From the NCBI GenBank assembly GCA_023953615.1, contig JAMLJH010000001.1:1095360-1159359 (forward strand): a stretch of 64,000 nt of DNA, read 5' to 3'. This DNA comes from Verrucomicrobiia bacterium. GTDB taxonomy: Bacteria > Verrucomicrobiota > Verrucomicrobiia > Limisphaerales > JADLHS01. Shown here in pieces: positions 62,501 through 64,000 of this stretch. The notes under the pieces are model-generated. The model saw nothing but the letters and a program-made list of their open reading frames with translations, did not search any database and was not told the DNA's origin. Within the stretch, counting starts at the first letter, position 1. Each line of letters opens with the position of its first letter. Both the position numbers and the translations under genes were made by a program.

Positions 62501-63355
62501 TTATTTGTTCTTCATCGGGCGACCATCACGCCGCACCACAATAAATCGGTTGGATTGCTTGCGTTTCACCCGCGTCTTATAACCCTTCGCTAATAAGCCC
62601 CACGGCGAGGTCAACTGCTGCCAGCCACCGCCACCCTTGGATTTCCCCGCGCCGCCGCCGTTTGGATGGTCCACCGGATTGCGCACCACTCCGCGGTTGA
62701 TCGGGCGGATGCCGCGATGCCGCGAACGACCCGCCTTGCCCAGCACCACGTTCTCGTGCTCGGTATTTCCCACTTGGCCGATCGTGGCGTAACACTCTTC
62801 GTTCACCTTGCGGATTTCGCCCGAAGGCAGGCGAATTTGCGCATATCCTTCGTCGCGCGACATCAAAATCGCTGCTCCGCCCGCCGTTCGCACCATCTGG
62901 CCGCCTCGACCAGGAATCAGCTCGATATTATGCACCGAAAGACCAACCGGGATCGCCTTGAGCGGCAAAGCGTTACCCACCTCGGGCGGCGCCGCCGGGC
63001 CGCTCAAAATCTTGCCTCCCACCTGAATTCCAACCGGAGCAATAATGTAGCGCTTTTCCCCATCCTTGTAAGTCAGCAACGCCAGCCGCGCCGAACGCAT
63101 CGGATCATATTCAATCGCCGCCACCGTCGCTTCCACGCCGTACTTGTTACGTTTGAAATCCACCAACCGGATCTTCTGCTTGTGCCCGCCGCCAATACCC
63201 CGCGCGGTGACGCGACCATAATGGTTGCGCCCGCCGGTCTTCTTGCGGATCTGCACAAGCGACCTCTCCGGCTTATGCTTCGTAACGTCGCTGAAATCTG
63301 CGTACGACATGTAGCGCAGCGACGGCGTTAGCGGTCTAAAGGTTTTCACTGGCAT
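62501..63355 (-). CDS. rplB: Ribosomal protein L2
   Basis: A 284-residue peptidyl-transferase-centre protein: [39 protein letters not shown] and the peptidyl-transferase loop MNPVDHPxGGG-type segment [19 protein letters not shown]. It is the first gene of the cluster here; the usual upstream rpsJ, rplC, rplD and rplW are not in the window. Confidence 0.98.
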   Translation of the reverse strand: MPVKTFRPLTPSLRYMSYADFSDVTKHKPERSLVQIRKKTGGRNHYGRVTARGIGGGHKQKIRLVDFKRNKYGVEATVAAIEYDPMRSARLALLTYKDGEKRYIIAPVGIQVGGKILSGPAAPPEVGNALPLKAIPVGLSVHNIELIPGRGGQMVRTAGGAAILMSRDEGYAQIRLPSGEIRKVNEECYATIGQVGNTEHENVVLGKAGRSRHRGIRPINRGVVRNPVDHPNGGGAGKSKGGGGWQQLTSPWGLLAKGYKTRVKRKQSNRFIVVRRDGRPMKNK

Positions 63356-63881
63356 AAAAATTCAATGATTTCCAGTTGATGTTACTCCCGAAGAGTCGGC
63401 AAACCCTCATTCCTGTCCCCGCTGTGGAGTATCAGTTATCGGCTTGCAATAAAACTGGCCCTTCCGTTTTCAAGCGAAAGGGACGCAGAGACTAGCAGGG
63501 ATAATCTTTGACGCAATATCTTTTTTAAAAAATTTAATCGCGGTGCTGCTTCAAATTAAAAGAGACCGAGACGGTGGCCGATGGAGCGCGCATTACCTCA
63601 AGATAAACGCGCCCAGAACTGACCGACGAACGAGGGAGTTGCCCGAATCGAAATGATGCCGTTGAAACTTGGGAGGGACGCGTTCCGTCGTGTTCCTGAC
63701 CACATCGTAGCCGAAGCGCGGAGTAGGTTTTCAAACCAAGCTGGAACTCAGGAACTCAAAAAACTTTCATCCCATCCTTGGAGTTTCGCGCGCCTCACGG
63801 AAGTTCGCGGTTTATCCAATTCTGTCGGCTGAGGGGCTTTGTCGCTTGCCGAAATCGGGCGCAGGGGCGTATCGTCGCCCC
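63356..63881. other. Gene-free gap upstream of rplB
   Basis: No convincing gene on either strand; a 66-codon minus frame (63534-63734) has no family features. An A/T-rich block at 63505-63560 is the likeliest place for the ribosomal cluster promoter, read on the minus strand, but I could not fix -35/-10 boxes. A CCCTT/AAGGG hairpin (63450-63480) lies in the leader and might be regulatory. Confidence 0.5.
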
Positions 63882-64000
63882 ATGAATCTGGAAGATCATC
63901 TCGGTGATATCATTCGCAAGGGACGAATGATTGCCAACGTCTCACGGCCCGCCGCCGCTCAGGCCGCCGGATTGACTGAAGCCGAACTTTCCGATTTGGA
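63882..64000 (+). CDS. Start of a gene with HTH-like N-terminus (cut by window end)
   Basis: Forty residues from the ATG: LEDHLGDIIRKGRMIANVS, then AAQAAGLTEAELSDLE. They read as an XRE-type helix-turn-helix opening. Some verrucomicrobial metallo-beta-lactamase-fold proteins begin with a similar segment, but the rest is outside the window. Divergent from rplB. Confidence 0.5.
   Translation, partial: MNLEDHLGDIIRKGRMIANVSRPAAAQAAGLTEAELSDL

Noticed and set aside
63534..63734. A 66-codon minus-strand frame upstream of rplB
   Set aside because: No ribosome-binding site, no recognisable family, and it crosses the A/T-rich likely promoter block.

Overview
The window is a chromosomal stretch from a GC-rich Gram-negative bacterium, most likely a Verrucomicrobiota member (Pedosphaera/Limisphaerales type). 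The case rests on a PEP-CTERM protein, a DUF1080 protein, a DUF6259-type glycosidase, YD-repeat fragments with the YSYLANSPL and VYQYDSLGQ wording I associate with verrucomicrobial Rhs proteins, a TolC-type outer membrane protein, and ribosomal proteins with unusual tails. This is inference from families; no 16S rRNA or tRNA gene is present.

Layout. 1-900: the 3' part of an ISKra4-like transposase, directly abutting a CPA2 cation/proton antiporter. 3.2-7.6 kb: a secreted/polysaccharide block (PEP-CTERM protein, large secreted protein with a CBM6-like tail, GH43 arabinanase-like enzyme). 7.6-26.6 kb: a mixed housekeeping block with an HTH-EIIA regulator, DHA2 exporter, Ada, pyrophosphate-driven proton pump, class V aminotransferase, DUF1080, TlpA thioredoxin, SNF2 helicase, TPR protein, cellobiose-type EIIC, a GH84 + acetyltransferase pair that mirrors eukaryotic O-GlcNAcase, and an OPT transporter.

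26.6-33.5 kb is an accessory island. It holds Rhs remnants around a small secreted protein, a lipoprotein, a decayed thiC fragment, a controller-regulated AccI-like restriction-modification system with shared operator boxes, a truncated DNA methyltransferase start, and a translationally coupled two-gene operon of unknown function that includes a four-helix membrane protein. The island ends at intact thiC, which has a TPP riboswitch; the thiC fragment inside the island suggests rearrangement involving this gene.

35.7-50.3 kb: esterase, MgtE, DUF6259 glycosidase, a hypothetical protein bracketed by a 77-bp direct repeat, leuA with a leucine-rich leader peptide and attenuator, a secreted EEP hydrolase, a DUF1573-cytochrome c fusion, RecG, TolC, IspF and a small conserved protein.

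50.3-63.4 kb: one long minus-strand ribosomal protein cluster running rplB-rpsS-rplV-rpsC-rplP-rpmC-rpsQ-rplN-rplX-rplE-rpsN-rpsH-rplF-rplR-rpsE-rplO-secY-map-infA-rpmJ-rpsM-rpsK-rpsD-rpoA-rplQ. It lacks rpsJ-rplC-rplD-rplW at its start and rpmD between rpsE and rplO. rpmJ is too short for a usual ORF cut-off but is clear. The last 120 bases start an unrelated plus-strand gene.

The points most worth a second look are the split O-GlcNAcase pair, the leu attenuator, the 162-bp palindromic element inserted in frame in the SNF2 helicase, the controller-box circuit of the R-M system, the unknown coupled pair at 32.0-33.4 kb, and the thiC, Rhs and methyltransferase debris around them.
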